Of a stretch of DNA of 64,000 nt, positions 9,612-18,883 are shown in pieces. Under the pieces are notes generated by a model. The model had not been told where the DNA came from. It saw only the letters and a program-made list of their open reading frames with translations, and searched no databases. Within the stretch, counting starts at the first letter, position 1, and every line of letters starts with the position of its first letter. This DNA is from Flavobacterium aquatile LMG 4008 = ATCC 11947. GTDB taxonomy: Bacteria > Bacteroidota > Bacteroidia > Flavobacteriales > Flavobacteriaceae. The translations under genes were made by a program, and so were the position numbers. The stretch covers positions 558,001 through 622,000 of the forward strand of contig NZ_JRHH01000001.1 of the NCBI RefSeq assembly GCF_000757385.1. Direction: 5' to 3'.

Positions 9612-11065
9612 TAATCAACCAATCTATTAAAAACCTTGTTATTACCTATGTGGGTTTTGCGATTGGCGCGGCAAATACTTTGTTTATGTATCCGCATTTT
9701 TTGGGAGAAGATTTTTATGGATTAACAGGTTATATTTTATCTTCGGCTAATGTTATTTTTCCGCTTCTGGCGTTTGGAGTTCATAATACTTTGTTTAAAT
9801 TTTTCTCAGAATACAAATCTGATAAAGAGAAAAGTCAGTTTTTAACATTTGTTTTATTTCTTCCTTTTTTGGCAATTATACCTATATTTTTAGTTGGAAT
9901 AATTGGTTACAATCCGATTGCAACTTTTTTAGCAAGAAAAAATTCGATAGTTTATGATTACGTATGGCAAATTCCAATTATAGGATTGTGTATGGGTTAT
10001 TTCGAGATTTTCTATGCTTGGGTAAAAGTGCATTTTAAATCGGTTTTTGGAAATTTTATTAAAGAAATTGGATTACGAGTTTTGATTTCTATTTTGCTTT
10101 TTGCGGTTTATTTTAAATTCATTACCGTTGCACAATTTATTACCGCGACAATGTATGCTTATTTGGTTAGTACTTTAATTATGTTGTTCTATGCCAACAA
10201 GGTGCAGAAAATAAATTTTAATTTTAAATTGCCCAATAATTATAAGCAAGTACTTATTTATTCTAGTTTTATAATATTATCTGGAAGTGTTGCCAACATG
10301 CTTTTAGACCTTGATAAAACTATGTTGAATCAATATTTAAAAATAGGAAACATTGCTTATTATTCGGTTGCCATTTTTATTGCTACGGTAATCGCGGTTC
10401 CAAGTAGAGCTATGCATCAAATTACGTATCCTATTACAGCAAAGCTAATGACCGAAGGAAAGTATGATGAATTAAATGATTTGTACAAAAAAACTTCTAT
10501 TACTTTACAGATTATTGGAGGTTTGGTTTTGGTTGGAATTTTGGTAAATATCAATCAGTTGTATTTGTTGTTGCCAAAGAATTATAGTGGAGGAGTTTTT
10601 GTTGTTTTTATCATTGGTTTATCTAAATATTTTGATTTGATTTTGGGTAATAATAATGCTATCATTTTTAATTCGAAATATTATAAAGCGGTTCTTTTTC
10701 TTGGGTTATTGCTTGCCTTTTTGGCTGTAACTTTAAATATGATTTTTATTCCTATGTATGGTATTGATGGTGCGGCAATTGCTACATTGATTTCCATAAC
10801 TTTGTATAGTATTGCTAAGTTGCTTTTTGTAGTTATAAAGATGAAATTATTTCCGTTTACAAGTAAAACATTGATTTCATTTGCAATACTAATTTCACTT
10901 TTTTGTGCATTTTATTTTTGGGAGTTTTCGTTCCATCCAGTAATCAATATCATTCTTAAATCTACTATAGTAACAATCATTTATGTATTTGTAAATTATA
11001 AATTGAAACTTTCCTCCGATTTTAATGCTGTTGTGAATTCTATATATAAAATGGTAAAGTTGTAG
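9602..11065 (+). CDS. Polysaccharide flippase, Wzx/MATE-like
   Basis: A 487-aa integral membrane protein with about 12-14 hydrophobic helices and no large soluble domain, as in the polysaccharide-biosynthesis (MOP/PST) flippases that move lipid-linked glycans across the inner membrane. Its first codons overlap the end of the glycosyltransferase gene by 10 bp, so the two are likely translated together. A strong terminator follows. Specificity cannot be read from sequence. Confidence 0.85.
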   Translation: MGIVINQSIKNLVITYVGFAIGAANTLFMYPHFLGEDFYGLTGYILSSANVIFPLLAFGVHNTLFKFFSEYKSDKEKSQFLTFVLFLPFLAIIPIFLVGIIGYNPIATFLARKNSIVYDYVWQIPIIGLCMGYFEIFYAWVKVHFKSVFGNFIKEIGLRVLISILLFAVYFKFITVAQFITATMYAYLVSTLIMLFYANKVQKINFNFKLPNNYKQVLIYSSFIILSGSVANMLLDLDKTMLNQYLKIGNIAYYSVAIFIATVIAVPSRAMHQITYPITAKLMTEGKYDELNDLYKKTSITLQIIGGLVLVGILVNINQLYLLLPKNYSGGVFVVFIIGLSKYFDLILGNNNAIIFNSKYYKAVLFLGLLLAFLAVTLNMIFIPMYGIDGAAIATLISITLYSIAKLLFVVIKMKLFPFTSKTLISFAILISLFCAFYFWEFSFHPVINIILKSTIVTIIYVFVNYKLKLSSDFNAVVNSIYKMVKL

Positions 11066-11097
11066 GAGAGTTTAGAGTTTAAAAGGATAAATACTTA

Positions 11098-11142
11098 AAA
11101 AAAAACAGCATCAAAATCATAAAGTTTTTGATGCTGTTTTTT
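11098..11142. terminator. Bidirectional terminator
   Basis: AAAAACAGCATCAAAA pairs with TTTTGATGCTGTTTTT between two convergent transcripts, with A and T runs on either side. Confidence 0.85.
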
Positions 11143-11157
11143 AAATTTAATATTTTT

Positions 11158-13191
11158 TTATTCTTTAATGAATTTTTGACTGTAGGCTTTTCCGTTATCG
11201 TCTTTCATTAAAAGAATATAATTTCCAATTGTTAATGAGGAAACATTTATTGAGTCGTTAGTTAAATTTGATTCTAAAACCATTCTACCAGTTAAATCAT
11301 ATATTTGAGCTGATTTCATAGAAATTCCGTCTACAATTTTAATATTTAGAATGTCTTTTGCTGGAACAGGATATATACTAAATCCGTTTGTAGCAAATTC
11401 ACCTACTGCCAATGTTGAGCCTTCAACTACATTTACTACTGAATTGATTGTTGGATTATCGATAGTATCCACAATTCCTGATGGCCATTTGATAATAATT
11501 TGAGTAATCGCTGTTGCAGTTCCAATTCCGAAATGAGCATTCAATGAACTCATGTATTTAAATCCTTCACCACTGCGGATATCTCTAATTTGTTTTCCCC
11601 AAGCGCCATAGATTTCAATTCGTGCTCCAATTCCGTTTTTATTACTTTGAATTCCGTCTAAAGTTACCTTAACCCAGTTATTTCCGTTTGGAATTGCGTA
11701 TTTTATTGTTGTTCCATTTTGAATATCAAGGAATCCATCATTATTTAAATCGCCAACCGCACCAACAGAAATCCCAGGATAATTTATAGGTGCAAACACA
11801 TTATTTCCTTGATTAAACATTATTTTCCCTCCTGCACCAAGAACATCTACACGGCCATCATTGTCAAAATCATAAGCAATGTTGTCAATATTTGTTGATG
11901 TATTAGTATCCCAACCAGAACCCGCTGTAATATTTGTGTAAGCTTCTTCAACACTATTTGACGTATTCAATTCGTTTCTAAAAAATCTATGTGTTCCAGC
12001 ACTTGCGGTAATAATTATGTCCATATCACCATCATTGTCGAAATCGGCAATTGCAGACGACCAAGTTTGAATTGGAGTGACGTTTACTTGAGCTGTAGCA
12101 GAAATATTTGTGTAAACACCATTGCCATCATTTCTAATAAGTTCACAAGGTGGACCAGAACATTTTGAAATAAAAACGTCTGAATCGCCATCATTGTCGA
12201 AATCTGTAAAGAGAGTAGCATAATTTCCACCGGATGCGCCTAAATTCATCGCTCCAGGTGTAACACTAGTTTGATAATAAGTTAAGTTTGCTGCGTTGTC
12301 ATTTAAGTAATAAACGTTTGGTGCAATATCGTGGCATGAAAAAATGTCTAAATTTCCATCATCATTTAAATCTGCAAAATTGGTTCTCTGGCAAAAAATA
12401 TATTGTCCTGGAGTTATTCCAGTGTAAGCAGTTCCGGTATTATTAGATCTTAAAATTGATAATCCGCTTCCGCTACCTAAAACAATATCGTTATATCCGT
12501 CTTTGTTATAATCTCCAGCAGCTAAACTCCAAGTTGGTAAGTAAGTAACACCAGTAAGAGGGAAATTAGTTATTGAAAATGTTCCTGGTGTTGCAGTTTG
12601 ATAATGTACTTTTAAGTTGTTATTATTCACACCTACAATATCATCTTTATGGTCACCATCCATATCAACAACACAGATATTATAATCACTATTTATAGTT
12701 GAAATGGATTGAGTTGTATAGTTAATTGGTGAAGATGGAGTAGGTGTTTGAGAATTTTCAATTATTTGAAAAGTAAAACCATTAGAAGTCCATCTATTGT
12801 CCCATCCAATATAATATGTTGTTCCAGCTGTAACATTAAATGTTGCAATAGACGAATAATTTGCTCCGGAATCATCATCTCCAGAATAACAAGTTAGTGT
12901 ATTACAAGTTCCTGTGTAAACGTGTAATCTTGTGTCAACTCTTGGAGTATTTGCAGTTATATCTGTTGTGATAGTTACTGTTGTGTTAATTGTTGGAGTG
13001 TAAGTATACCATTTTCCAAAAGTAGCTCCGCCACCATTCTCTGCCGCACAAAGAGGCGCCGGAATTTGAGTTCCATTTATAGAAACAACAACTGTGTTTC
13101 CAGCTGTAACTGGAACGGCAGTTGCACAAGTACTTTGTGACCACGAAATAAATCCTGTCATGAAAAGTATTAAAAGTAGTAGTTTTTTCAT
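11158..13191 (-). CDS. T9SS-secreted FG-GAP/ASPIC-UnbV repeat protein
   Basis: A 677-aa exported protein. After the signal peptide (GFISWSQ) comes a region with a jelly-roll-like pattern (about 20-150, with DDDSGANYSS), then FG-GAP/VCBS-type repeats with Ca-binding DxDxDG-like loops (DMDGDHKDD, DYNKDGYND, DLNDDGNLD, DFDNDGDSD, DFDNDGDMD, DFDNDGRVD, DLNNDGFLD). An ASPIC/UnbV-like domain follows (IGARIEIYG to IIIKWPSG), then a T9SS type A sorting domain in the last ~75 residues (SIYPVPAKDILNIK). It is therefore predicted to be secreted and perhaps anchored by the type IX system. It lies 29 bp after the diheme cytochrome gene and is probably co-transcribed with it. Confidence 0.85.
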   Translation of the reverse strand: MKKLLLLILFMTGFISWSQSTCATAVPVTAGNTVVVSINGTQIPAPLCAAENGGGATFGKWYTYTPTINTTVTITTDITANTPRVDTRLHVYTGTCNTLTCYSGDDDSGANYSSIATFNVTAGTTYYIGWDNRWTSNGFTFQIIENSQTPTPSSPINYTTQSISTINSDYNICVVDMDGDHKDDIVGVNNNNLKVHYQTATPGTFSITNFPLTGVTYLPTWSLAAGDYNKDGYNDIVLGSGSGLSILRSNNTGTAYTGITPGQYIFCQRTNFADLNDDGNLDIFSCHDIAPNVYYLNDNAANLTYYQTSVTPGAMNLGASGGNYATLFTDFDNDGDSDVFISKCSGPPCELIRNDGNGVYTNISATAQVNVTPIQTWSSAIADFDNDGDMDIIITASAGTHRFFRNELNTSNSVEEAYTNITAGSGWDTNTSTNIDNIAYDFDNDGRVDVLGAGGKIMFNQGNNVFAPINYPGISVGAVGDLNNDGFLDIQNGTTIKYAIPNGNNWVKVTLDGIQSNKNGIGARIEIYGAWGKQIRDIRSGEGFKYMSSLNAHFGIGTATAITQIIIKWPSGIVDTIDNPTINSVVNVVEGSTLAVGEFATNGFSIYPVPAKDILNIKIVDGISMKSAQIYDLTGRMVLESNLTNDSINVSSLTIGNYILLMKDDNGKAYSQKFIKE

Positions 13192-13220
13192 TGTTTATAG
13201 TTTGGTTGTTTTTAGTTGAT

Positions 13221-14354
13221 TTACGGACATGGTTGTAATGAATTTATCCAGTCTTTTATTAAATTTATTCCTTCAGTATGAATTATTGTTCTTCCATGAA
13301 GAGGCATTCTTATTGCTTCATTTTCAGTATTTAATCTATGGTACATCATCGACCTGTTGATGTTAGCTGGACTCACAATTTTACTTAAAGAAGGACTAAA
13401 ATCTTGCATATCTTGAGTGTTTACACATACACCCATGTTGGTTAAATTATTTGCTGTTTCACTAAAAGCGTATCGCATTGGTCTATAATCACAATGTCTT
13501 TCGTTTTGATGACAATGTGCGCAGTTTATATCTACATAAGATCTTGCTCTTAATTCTACCGATTTAGAAGCATCATTATAATTTACAGTAGTATTTTCTG
13601 CAGTAGGTAAACTAAAATTGTTATTCAAATATCCTTGCTCAATCCATTTAGTTAATTGATTTTTGGTTACACCATTATAGTTGTAATTGAAATTCAAATT
13701 TTGAGGTTTGATACCTATTGGAATGTGCTTTATAACTTCGGAACCATTTACCATTTCTTCACTTTTGTGACAGATTATGCACTGCACCTCATTGGGAATT
13801 CTATAGTTTGTAGATTTTGGAATACCATCTTCTAACCACGAGATTTCAGTAAAACTACCATCTAAGTCAAGAAAAGCTTCTGTTTGTTCAGCATTCCAAA
13901 CGTACTCAGCAAATATCCATCCTGATGTTTTTCTTATCATTATACGCGTTTCAATTATTCTTGTTGCTCCAACTGGAGTGACATTTTGAACATTGTCGTA
14001 ATAAAATGTTTTTATTAAAACAGAACCTACAGGTAAGTCTAATACATTTCCATCACCATTGTAACTTGCTTTAGTACCAATTGGCATCCACACAAATCTT
14101 TTTTTATGGGCGTAGTCTGTAAATAATGATGATGCAGGTTCATAAGGAAGCACGTTTAATGCTGGCGTTTGATTTTTCATGTCGCCTTCAAAAAACTTAT
14201 AATCTGATAATTTGGGGTAGGGAACCTGAGTTAGATCTACAACTACAGGTGAAACTGGAATATATTGCTCTTCATCATCATTATCTGTACAAGAAAAAAT
14301 TAATAATGATAGCGATATAACAAGCGAGAATAGGAGAATGTAATTTTTTTTCAT
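13221..14354 (-). CDS. Diheme c-type cytochrome lipoprotein, SO2930-like
   Basis: A 377-aa protein with a lipoprotein signal (SLLIFSC followed by TDNDDEE) and two heme-binding motifs, CIICH near residue 193 and CAHCH near residue 279. This layout matches the SO2930 family of diheme cytochromes, which often sit beside exported beta-rich proteins. The heme ligands show it is exported and carries covalent heme c; the electron partner is unknown. The acidic residues after the lipid Cys suggest surface exposure. A TATTTTTG element lies upstream, and the T9SS FG-GAP gene follows, so the two may form an extracellular redox or binding unit. Confidence 0.8.
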   Translation of the reverse strand: MKKNYILLFSLVISLSLLIFSCTDNDDEEQYIPVSPVVVDLTQVPYPKLSDYKFFEGDMKNQTPALNVLPYEPASSLFTDYAHKKRFVWMPIGTKASYNGDGNVLDLPVGSVLIKTFYYDNVQNVTPVGATRIIETRIMIRKTSGWIFAEYVWNAEQTEAFLDLDGSFTEISWLEDGIPKSTNYRIPNEVQCIICHKSEEMVNGSEVIKHIPIGIKPQNLNFNYNYNGVTKNQLTKWIEQGYLNNNFSLPTAENTTVNYNDASKSVELRARSYVDINCAHCHQNERHCDYRPMRYAFSETANNLTNMGVCVNTQDMQDFSPSLSKIVSPANINRSMMYHRLNTENEAIRMPLHGRTIIHTEGINLIKDWINSLQPCP

Positions 14355-14371
14355 GATTTTTTTGTTCGTTT

Positions 14372-14379
14372 CAAAAATA
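14372..14379 (-). promoter_or_regulatory. -7 promoter element (TATTTTTG)
   Basis: It matches TAnnTTTG 17 bp upstream of the diheme cytochrome start. Confidence 0.5.
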
Positions 14380-14461
14380 AGAAAAAAAATGTAATTTCCT
14401 AATATTAATTAGATTGTGACAATATATTTTGAGTAATTATTGTTATTTATTCGTAAAAATC

Positions 14462-15010
14462 TTAATTTAATTCGACTTTAACATTGTGTTCTTTTAATGC
14501 TAATAGTGCTTCGTCCGACTTATAATCGAAGGCTTCTTCATACTTATCAAATTCTTTTTTAGTGGCAATTTGCTTTAAGCAATTATAAAATCGCCTTACT
14601 TCATCCTGATTTTTAATTATCAATCCGGGAACTTTTGTGTTTTTTCCGTTTTCATCTTTGGCAACCATAGTAAAATAAGACGAATTGCAGTGTTTTACTT
14701 TGCCAGTTTGAATGTTCTCAGCTTCCACTCTAATGCCAACAATCATGGAACTATTTCCAACATAATTGACACTTGCTTTTAATGTAACTAATTCTCCAAC
14801 TTCAATTGGAGCCAAAAAATTTACCGTGTCAACTGATGCAGTTACGCAATAATTCCCCGAATATTTACTAGCACATGCAAATGCAATTTGATCTAATAAA
14901 GAGAGCAAATAACCACCGTGAATTTTTCCACTAAAATTAGTATACGACGGAAGCATCAATTGTGAGATTGTTACACGTGAAGAATTTACAGTTTTAAATT
15001 TACCTTCCAT
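14462..15010 (-). CDS. Acyl-CoA thioesterase, hotdog fold
   Basis: A 182-aa hotdog-fold protein of the YciA/BACH type. The segment GKIHGGYLLSLLDQIAFACAS (near residue 28-48) carries the conserved Gly-Gly-x-x-x-x-x-x-D helix start, with the Asp as the general base, followed by SVDTVNFLAPIEVGE. These enzymes hydrolyse acyl-CoA in the cytosol; chain-length preference cannot be inferred. Its start codon directly abuts the stop codon of the upstream membrane-protein gene, so the two share an mRNA. Confidence 0.85.
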   Translation of the reverse strand: MEGKFKTVNSSRVTISQLMLPSYTNFSGKIHGGYLLSLLDQIAFACASKYSGNYCVTASVDTVNFLAPIEVGELVTLKASVNYVGNSSMIVGIRVEAENIQTGKVKHCNSSYFTMVAKDENGKNTKVPGLIIKNQDEVRRFYNCLKQIATKKEFDKYEEAFDYKSDEALLALKEHNVKVELN

Positions 15011-15379
15011 TTATTTTACTTTAAATGGTGAATCTTCTTTTACAACTTCTTGAATATAGTAGTTTGTTTCGCCCCACCAAGGAAAAGTTCTGTAACGTTC
15101 AACATAAGTTACTTTTACATATTCGCCTTGTAAATCTTTCATTTGCTGAATTACTTCTTCTTCGTTATCCATAACTGAAAACTTAAAGATTTGAGCACCA
15201 GAAATTCCTTGACTCAATTCGCCTTCCCAAGTTTTAAAAACATACCCTTTTTTACTAAATTTTATCAATTCACCCGAACGATTTCCTTCGCTATAAGTAG
15301 CAAAATATACAAATGAAAAATAAGCGGTAAATACTACAACTGTGGCAAGTATAAAATACATAATGGCTTTTCGTAACAT
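15011..15379 (-). CDS. Small membrane-anchored protein, function unknown
   Basis: A 122-aa protein with one N-terminal transmembrane helix (about residues 6-28) and a soluble, probably periplasmic, remainder. Similar short proteins occur next to rmuC in flavobacteria. I do not recognise a catalytic motif. It lies 13 bp after rmuC and abuts the thioesterase gene, so rmuC, this gene and the thioesterase are likely one operon. Confidence 0.65.
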   Translation of the reverse strand: MLRKAIMYFILATVVVFTAYFSFVYFATYSEGNRSGELIKFSKKGYVFKTWEGELSQGISGAQIFKFSVMDNEEEVIQQMKDLQGEYVKVTYVERYRTFPWWGETNYYIQEVVKEDSPFKVK

Positions 15380-15392
15380 AATTTTTTCTTTT

Positions 15393-16814
15393 TTAATTTG
15401 AATTATTTTCAGATTCGGTTAATGAATTATCGAATGCATTGGCTCTGTTTACAATATTTTCTGGTAAAGATTTTTTAGCTTTAGCACCCATTTTTTTCAA
15501 TTTTTCAACGCTTGTAATTAGGTTTCCTTTTCCGTCTACAAGTTTATTCATAGCGCCTTGATATTCTACTTTGGCCTCGTCCATTTTCTTTCCAATTTTT
15601 ATTAAATCAGATACAAAACCTTCGAATTTATCATATAAAGCTCCAGCTTGTCGTGCAATTTCTAATGCATTTTCTTGTTGTTTTTGATTCGTCCACATAC
15701 TATCAATTGTACGCAACGTTGCCAATAGAGTAGAAGGTGTAACGATTACAATATTTTTTTCAAATGCTTTGTTGTATAAACTCGTGTCTTCGTTTAATGC
15801 TAAAGCAAATGCCGATTCGATTGGAATAAAAAGCAATACAAAATCAGGACTTTCCATTTGATACAAATCGTGGTAATTTTTGCTTCCCAATTGTTCAACA
15901 TGACGGTTTATAGAAACGACGTGTTCTTTTAAAAATTGTGATTTTAAATTGTCATCTTCTTCATTTATATAGCGCTCATAAGCAGTTAAAGTTACTTTAG
16001 AATCGACAATCATTTTCTTTCCGTCTGGCAAGTTGATGATTACGTCAGGAAAAACACGATTTCCGTCTTCGGTAACAAAACTTTGCTGTACAAAATATTC
16101 TCTGTCTTTTTCTAATCCCGATTTTTCTAAAACACGTTCCAAGATCAATTCACCCCAATTTCCTTGCATTTTGCTGTCTCCTTTTAATGCTTTGGTTAAA
16201 TTTAAGGTTTCCTTACTCATTTGCTCATTCATTTCGCGCAAGCCCAATATTTGCTGGCGTAGAGCTGCATGATAATCAATACTTTCTTTGTGAGTATCTT
16301 CAACTTTCTTTTCAAATAGCTGAATTTTATCTTGCAGTGGCGAAAGAATATTTTTTAAATTCTCCTTGTTTTGCTCAGTGAATTTTGTGGTTTTTTCGTC
16401 TAATATTTTGTTAGCCAAATTTTCAAATTCTTTAGTGAATTTCTCTTGCAATTGCTCCACTTCTTGCTTTTGCTCTTTGTTGCGTTCCCAAAGGTTTTCA
16501 AAATCGGTTTCTTTTTTAGACAATTGAATGGCTAAGGCATCTTTTTCTGAACGAATAGTTTCTTTTTCGAAATTGGTCGCTGCGAGTTGTTTTTCAAAAT
16601 CTAATTTGTCCAGTTGAATTTGTTTTTCAAATTGATTTCTTTCGATTTGGAATTGCTCTTTTTGCTGATTAATTTGGGAGAATAAACCATTGATTTTTTC
16701 TTCTAATGATGCTTTTTCCGATTTAGAATTGGCTGAAAATAATAATTTACCAAGAAAAATTCCAATGGCTAAGGCGATAATAAAAACTACTAAAAATGGT
16801 AAAACAGAATTCAT
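15393..16814 (-). CDS. rmuC: DNA recombination protein RmuC
   Basis: A 473-aa protein with an N-terminal membrane helix (about residues 5-25), a long Glu/Lys/Gln-rich coiled coil (about 30-200) and the RmuC nuclease-like domain, including KGDSKMQGNWGELILERVLE and IVDSKVTLTAYERY, where the Asp and Lys resemble PD-(D/E)XK active-site residues. RmuC limits inversion at short repeats in E. coli and is widely conserved. It is the first gene of a three-gene minus-strand operon. Confidence 0.9.
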   Translation of the reverse strand: MNSVLPFLVVFIIALAIGIFLGKLLFSANSKSEKASLEEKINGLFSQINQQKEQFQIERNQFEKQIQLDKLDFEKQLAATNFEKETIRSEKDALAIQLSKKETDFENLWERNKEQKQEVEQLQEKFTKEFENLANKILDEKTTKFTEQNKENLKNILSPLQDKIQLFEKKVEDTHKESIDYHAALRQQILGLREMNEQMSKETLNLTKALKGDSKMQGNWGELILERVLEKSGLEKDREYFVQQSFVTEDGNRVFPDVIINLPDGKKMIVDSKVTLTAYERYINEEDDNLKSQFLKEHVVSINRHVEQLGSKNYHDLYQMESPDFVLLFIPIESAFALALNEDTSLYNKAFEKNIVIVTPSTLLATLRTIDSMWTNQKQQENALEIARQAGALYDKFEGFVSDLIKIGKKMDEAKVEYQGAMNKLVDGKGNLITSVEKLKKMGAKAKKSLPENIVNRANAFDNSLTESENNSN

Positions 16815-16859
16815 AAAAATAAAAGTATAAGAATGTAAATGTACTAAAAAATGTAATAG

Positions 16860-16887
16860 TTGTTTACCAGATTAAATAGTATTTTTG
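16860..16887 (+). promoter_or_regulatory. Flavobacterial promoter (TTG-N17-TATTTTTG)
   Basis: TTG at 16860-16862 and TATTTTTG at 16880-16887 match the Bacteroidota -33/-7 consensus. Since the element covers the upstream TTG codon at 16885, the RluE start is placed at ATG 16903. Confidence 0.75.
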
Positions 16888-16902
16888 CCACAAATAGATT
16901 TC

Positions 16903-17487
16903 ATGTCGCAACACCATCACTTTATAATTTTTAAACCTTACGGTTATTTATCGCAGTTTATTTACGAACTAAAACGTCCTAAAAAGTTGCTCGGAGAATT
17001 ATACAATTTTCCCGAAAATACTATGGCAATTGGTCGATTAGACGAAGATTCAGAAGGTTTACTTTTGCTTACAACCGACGGAATGATGAGCGAAATTGTT
17101 CGTAGTAAAAAAGTAGAAAAAGAATATTACGTTCAAGTGGATGGACTTGTAACTCAAGAAGCTATTGAAGAATTAAAAAGCGGCGTTTTAATTGGTTTTA
17201 ACGGAAAGAAGTATTTAACCAAAAAATGCGAAGCTCGAATTTTACAAGAAGTTCCAAACTTCCCAGATCGTGCAAAGAAGATTCGTGATGAACGTCATGG
17301 ACCAACTTCGTGGTTATCCATAACAATCAATGAAGGCAAATTTCGACAAGTTCGAAAAATGACGTCAGCTGTTGGATTTCCTACGTTACGATTGGTAAGA
17401 ATTCGCGTTGGAAACATCCATTTAAATGAATTAAAACCTGGAGAAGTTCTCGAAGTTGGAGATTTTTCAAATATTAGTAATTCTTAA
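16903..17487 (+). CDS. rluE: 23S rRNA pseudouridine synthase, RluE family
   Basis: A ~194-aa single-domain pseudouridine synthase of the RsuA/RluB/E/F group without an S4 domain, as in RluE. It begins FKPYGYLSQF, carries the catalytic Asp motif RLDEDSEGLLLLTTDG and the later KxRQVRKM motif. RluE modifies a uridine in the peptidyl-transferase region of 23S rRNA. The ATG at 16903 is chosen over an upstream in-frame TTG because the promoter -7 box covers the latter. trmL follows after 33 bp. Confidence 0.85.
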   Translation: MSQHHHFIIFKPYGYLSQFIYELKRPKKLLGELYNFPENTMAIGRLDEDSEGLLLLTTDGMMSEIVRSKKVEKEYYVQVDGLVTQEAIEELKSGVLIGFNGKKYLTKKCEARILQEVPNFPDRAKKIRDERHGPTSWLSITINEGKFRQVRKMTSAVGFPTLRLVRIRVGNIHLNELKPGEVLEVGDFSNISNS

Positions 17488-17520
17488 ATCAAAAATCAAA
17501 ATTCTTAAATCGTTAATCCC

Positions 17521-17973
17521 ATGTTAAACATAGTTTTAGTAGAACCAGAAATCCCAAACAATACAGGAAACATAGGTCGTTTGTGCGTTGGAACCGAAAG
17601 TCGTTTGCACTTAATTCATCCGTTTGGATTTGTAATTAATGATAAAAACTTGAAACGTTCTGGGCTTGATTATTGGGTATATCTTGACGTTACCGAATAT
17701 CAAAATGTTGCCGAATGGATGACTCAAATTCCAGATAAATCAAGAGTTTTCTTGATGAGTTCGCATGCTACAAAATCTATTTATGAAAATGAGTTTCAAG
17801 ATGGCGATTGGCTGGTTTTTGGAAAAGAAAGCGTAGGTTTAAGTCAAGAAGTATTATCCCTTTTCGAAAATCATTTAACGATTCCAATGTCGAAATTAAT
17901 TCGTAGTTTTAACATTGCCAATTCTGTTGCTTTTGTAGTTGGAGAAGCTAAAAGACAGATTAATTTAAAGTAG
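17521..17973 (+). CDS. trmL: tRNA (cytidine(34)-2'-O)-methyltransferase TrmL
   Basis: A 150-aa SPOUT methyltransferase of normal TrmL length. Family signatures are EPEIPNNTGNIGRLC at the N-terminus, the LVFGKESVGLSQEVL loop and the C-terminal knot IPMSKLIRSFNIANSVAFVVGE. It methylates the wobble ribose of tRNA-Leu species. The next gene starts two bases after its stop. Confidence 0.92.
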   Translation: MLNIVLVEPEIPNNTGNIGRLCVGTESRLHLIHPFGFVINDKNLKRSGLDYWVYLDVTEYQNVAEWMTQIPDKSRVFLMSSHATKSIYENEFQDGDWLVFGKESVGLSQEVLSLFENHLTIPMSKLIRSFNIANSVAFVVGEAKRQINLK

Positions 17974-17975
17974 TT

Positions 17976-18794
17976 ATGAGAGAAAATGTTACCGTTCAGC
18001 AAGCATTAAATAAAGGAAAAATAAAGTTAATTTATATTCCACTACTTCTTATGTTGTTATCATTTGGTGTCGGATTTTATCTAAATTCAGTTGAACTATA
18101 TAGTGGTTGGGCAATCGGGATTTCGGGTATTGTTGGTTTTTTACTAAGTTGGTTGGCATGGAGTTATTTTGTTGTTGAATGGAAAGTTTGGGCATTTGAA
18201 AATGTAAGAAACGTACATGAACTAAAAAGAAAAGCCATTGAACAAAGGTTGATCTGGAATGATGATAGTTGGTTTAACAAAACTGAAATAGTTTGTTATG
18301 AGCAAAAGCAAAAACTCAAACATTTAGAAAAAAAATTCTTAGAAAAGGATGTTTATCATGACGATATTAGCGTTCCGAAAGAAACAGCTATTTACTTTTC
18401 AAAAACTACTATGGTTATTGAATTTATAATTGGAGTATTTATGATTGGTTCTGGTCTTTTTTTTTATTGGACTGATTCTTCTGGATTTTATTGGATGATT
18501 TTACCTCTAATTGGAATTTATAGTTTTTATTCGTGCTTCAAAAAATATTTGGATAAATCGCCACAAATTATTATTAATAATGAAGGAATTAAATTAAAAA
18601 ATTCAAGTTTAACAGCATGGAATCAGGTTTACAACGATAGAGTTTTCAATGAATCTCATGGTAAACATTCTACAAATTATCTTTCTTATAATAGTGAGAA
18701 AATTTCTATTGATAACTTAGATATTAAATTTGATAAACTCGAAAACCTTCTTCAGGTGTACCGAGTTCGGTTCGAAAAAAGTAATCCGTCATAA
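17976..18794 (+). CDS. Membrane protein of unknown function
   Basis: A 272-aa protein with four predicted helices in two pairs (about residues 17-40, 45-68, 140-160, 163-182), a soluble coiled segment between the pairs (about 75-135) and a C-terminal soluble domain of PH-like pattern (NNEGIKLKNSSLTAWNQV). I do not recognise a named family. It follows trmL by two bases and is likely co-transcribed. Confidence 0.6.
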   Translation: MRENVTVQQALNKGKIKLIYIPLLLMLLSFGVGFYLNSVELYSGWAIGISGIVGFLLSWLAWSYFVVEWKVWAFENVRNVHELKRKAIEQRLIWNDDSWFNKTEIVCYEQKQKLKHLEKKFLEKDVYHDDISVPKETAIYFSKTTMVIEFIIGVFMIGSGLFFYWTDSSGFYWMILPLIGIYSFYSCFKKYLDKSPQIIINNEGIKLKNSSLTAWNQVYNDRVFNESHGKHSTNYLSYNSEKISIDNLDIKFDKLENLLQVYRVRFEKSNPS

Positions 18795-18847
18795 TTAAAT
18801 ATGTTTTTGTTAACGATTCTAACCTTTAAGTTCCAAAAAAAAATCCT

Positions 18848-18855
18848 TATATTTG
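18848..18855 (+). promoter_or_regulatory. -7 promoter element (TATATTTG)
   Basis: It matches TAnnTTTG 28 bp before the methyltransferase start. Confidence 0.5.
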
Positions 18856-18883
18856 AAAGACTAGAATTTCTAAATTTCAAAAT

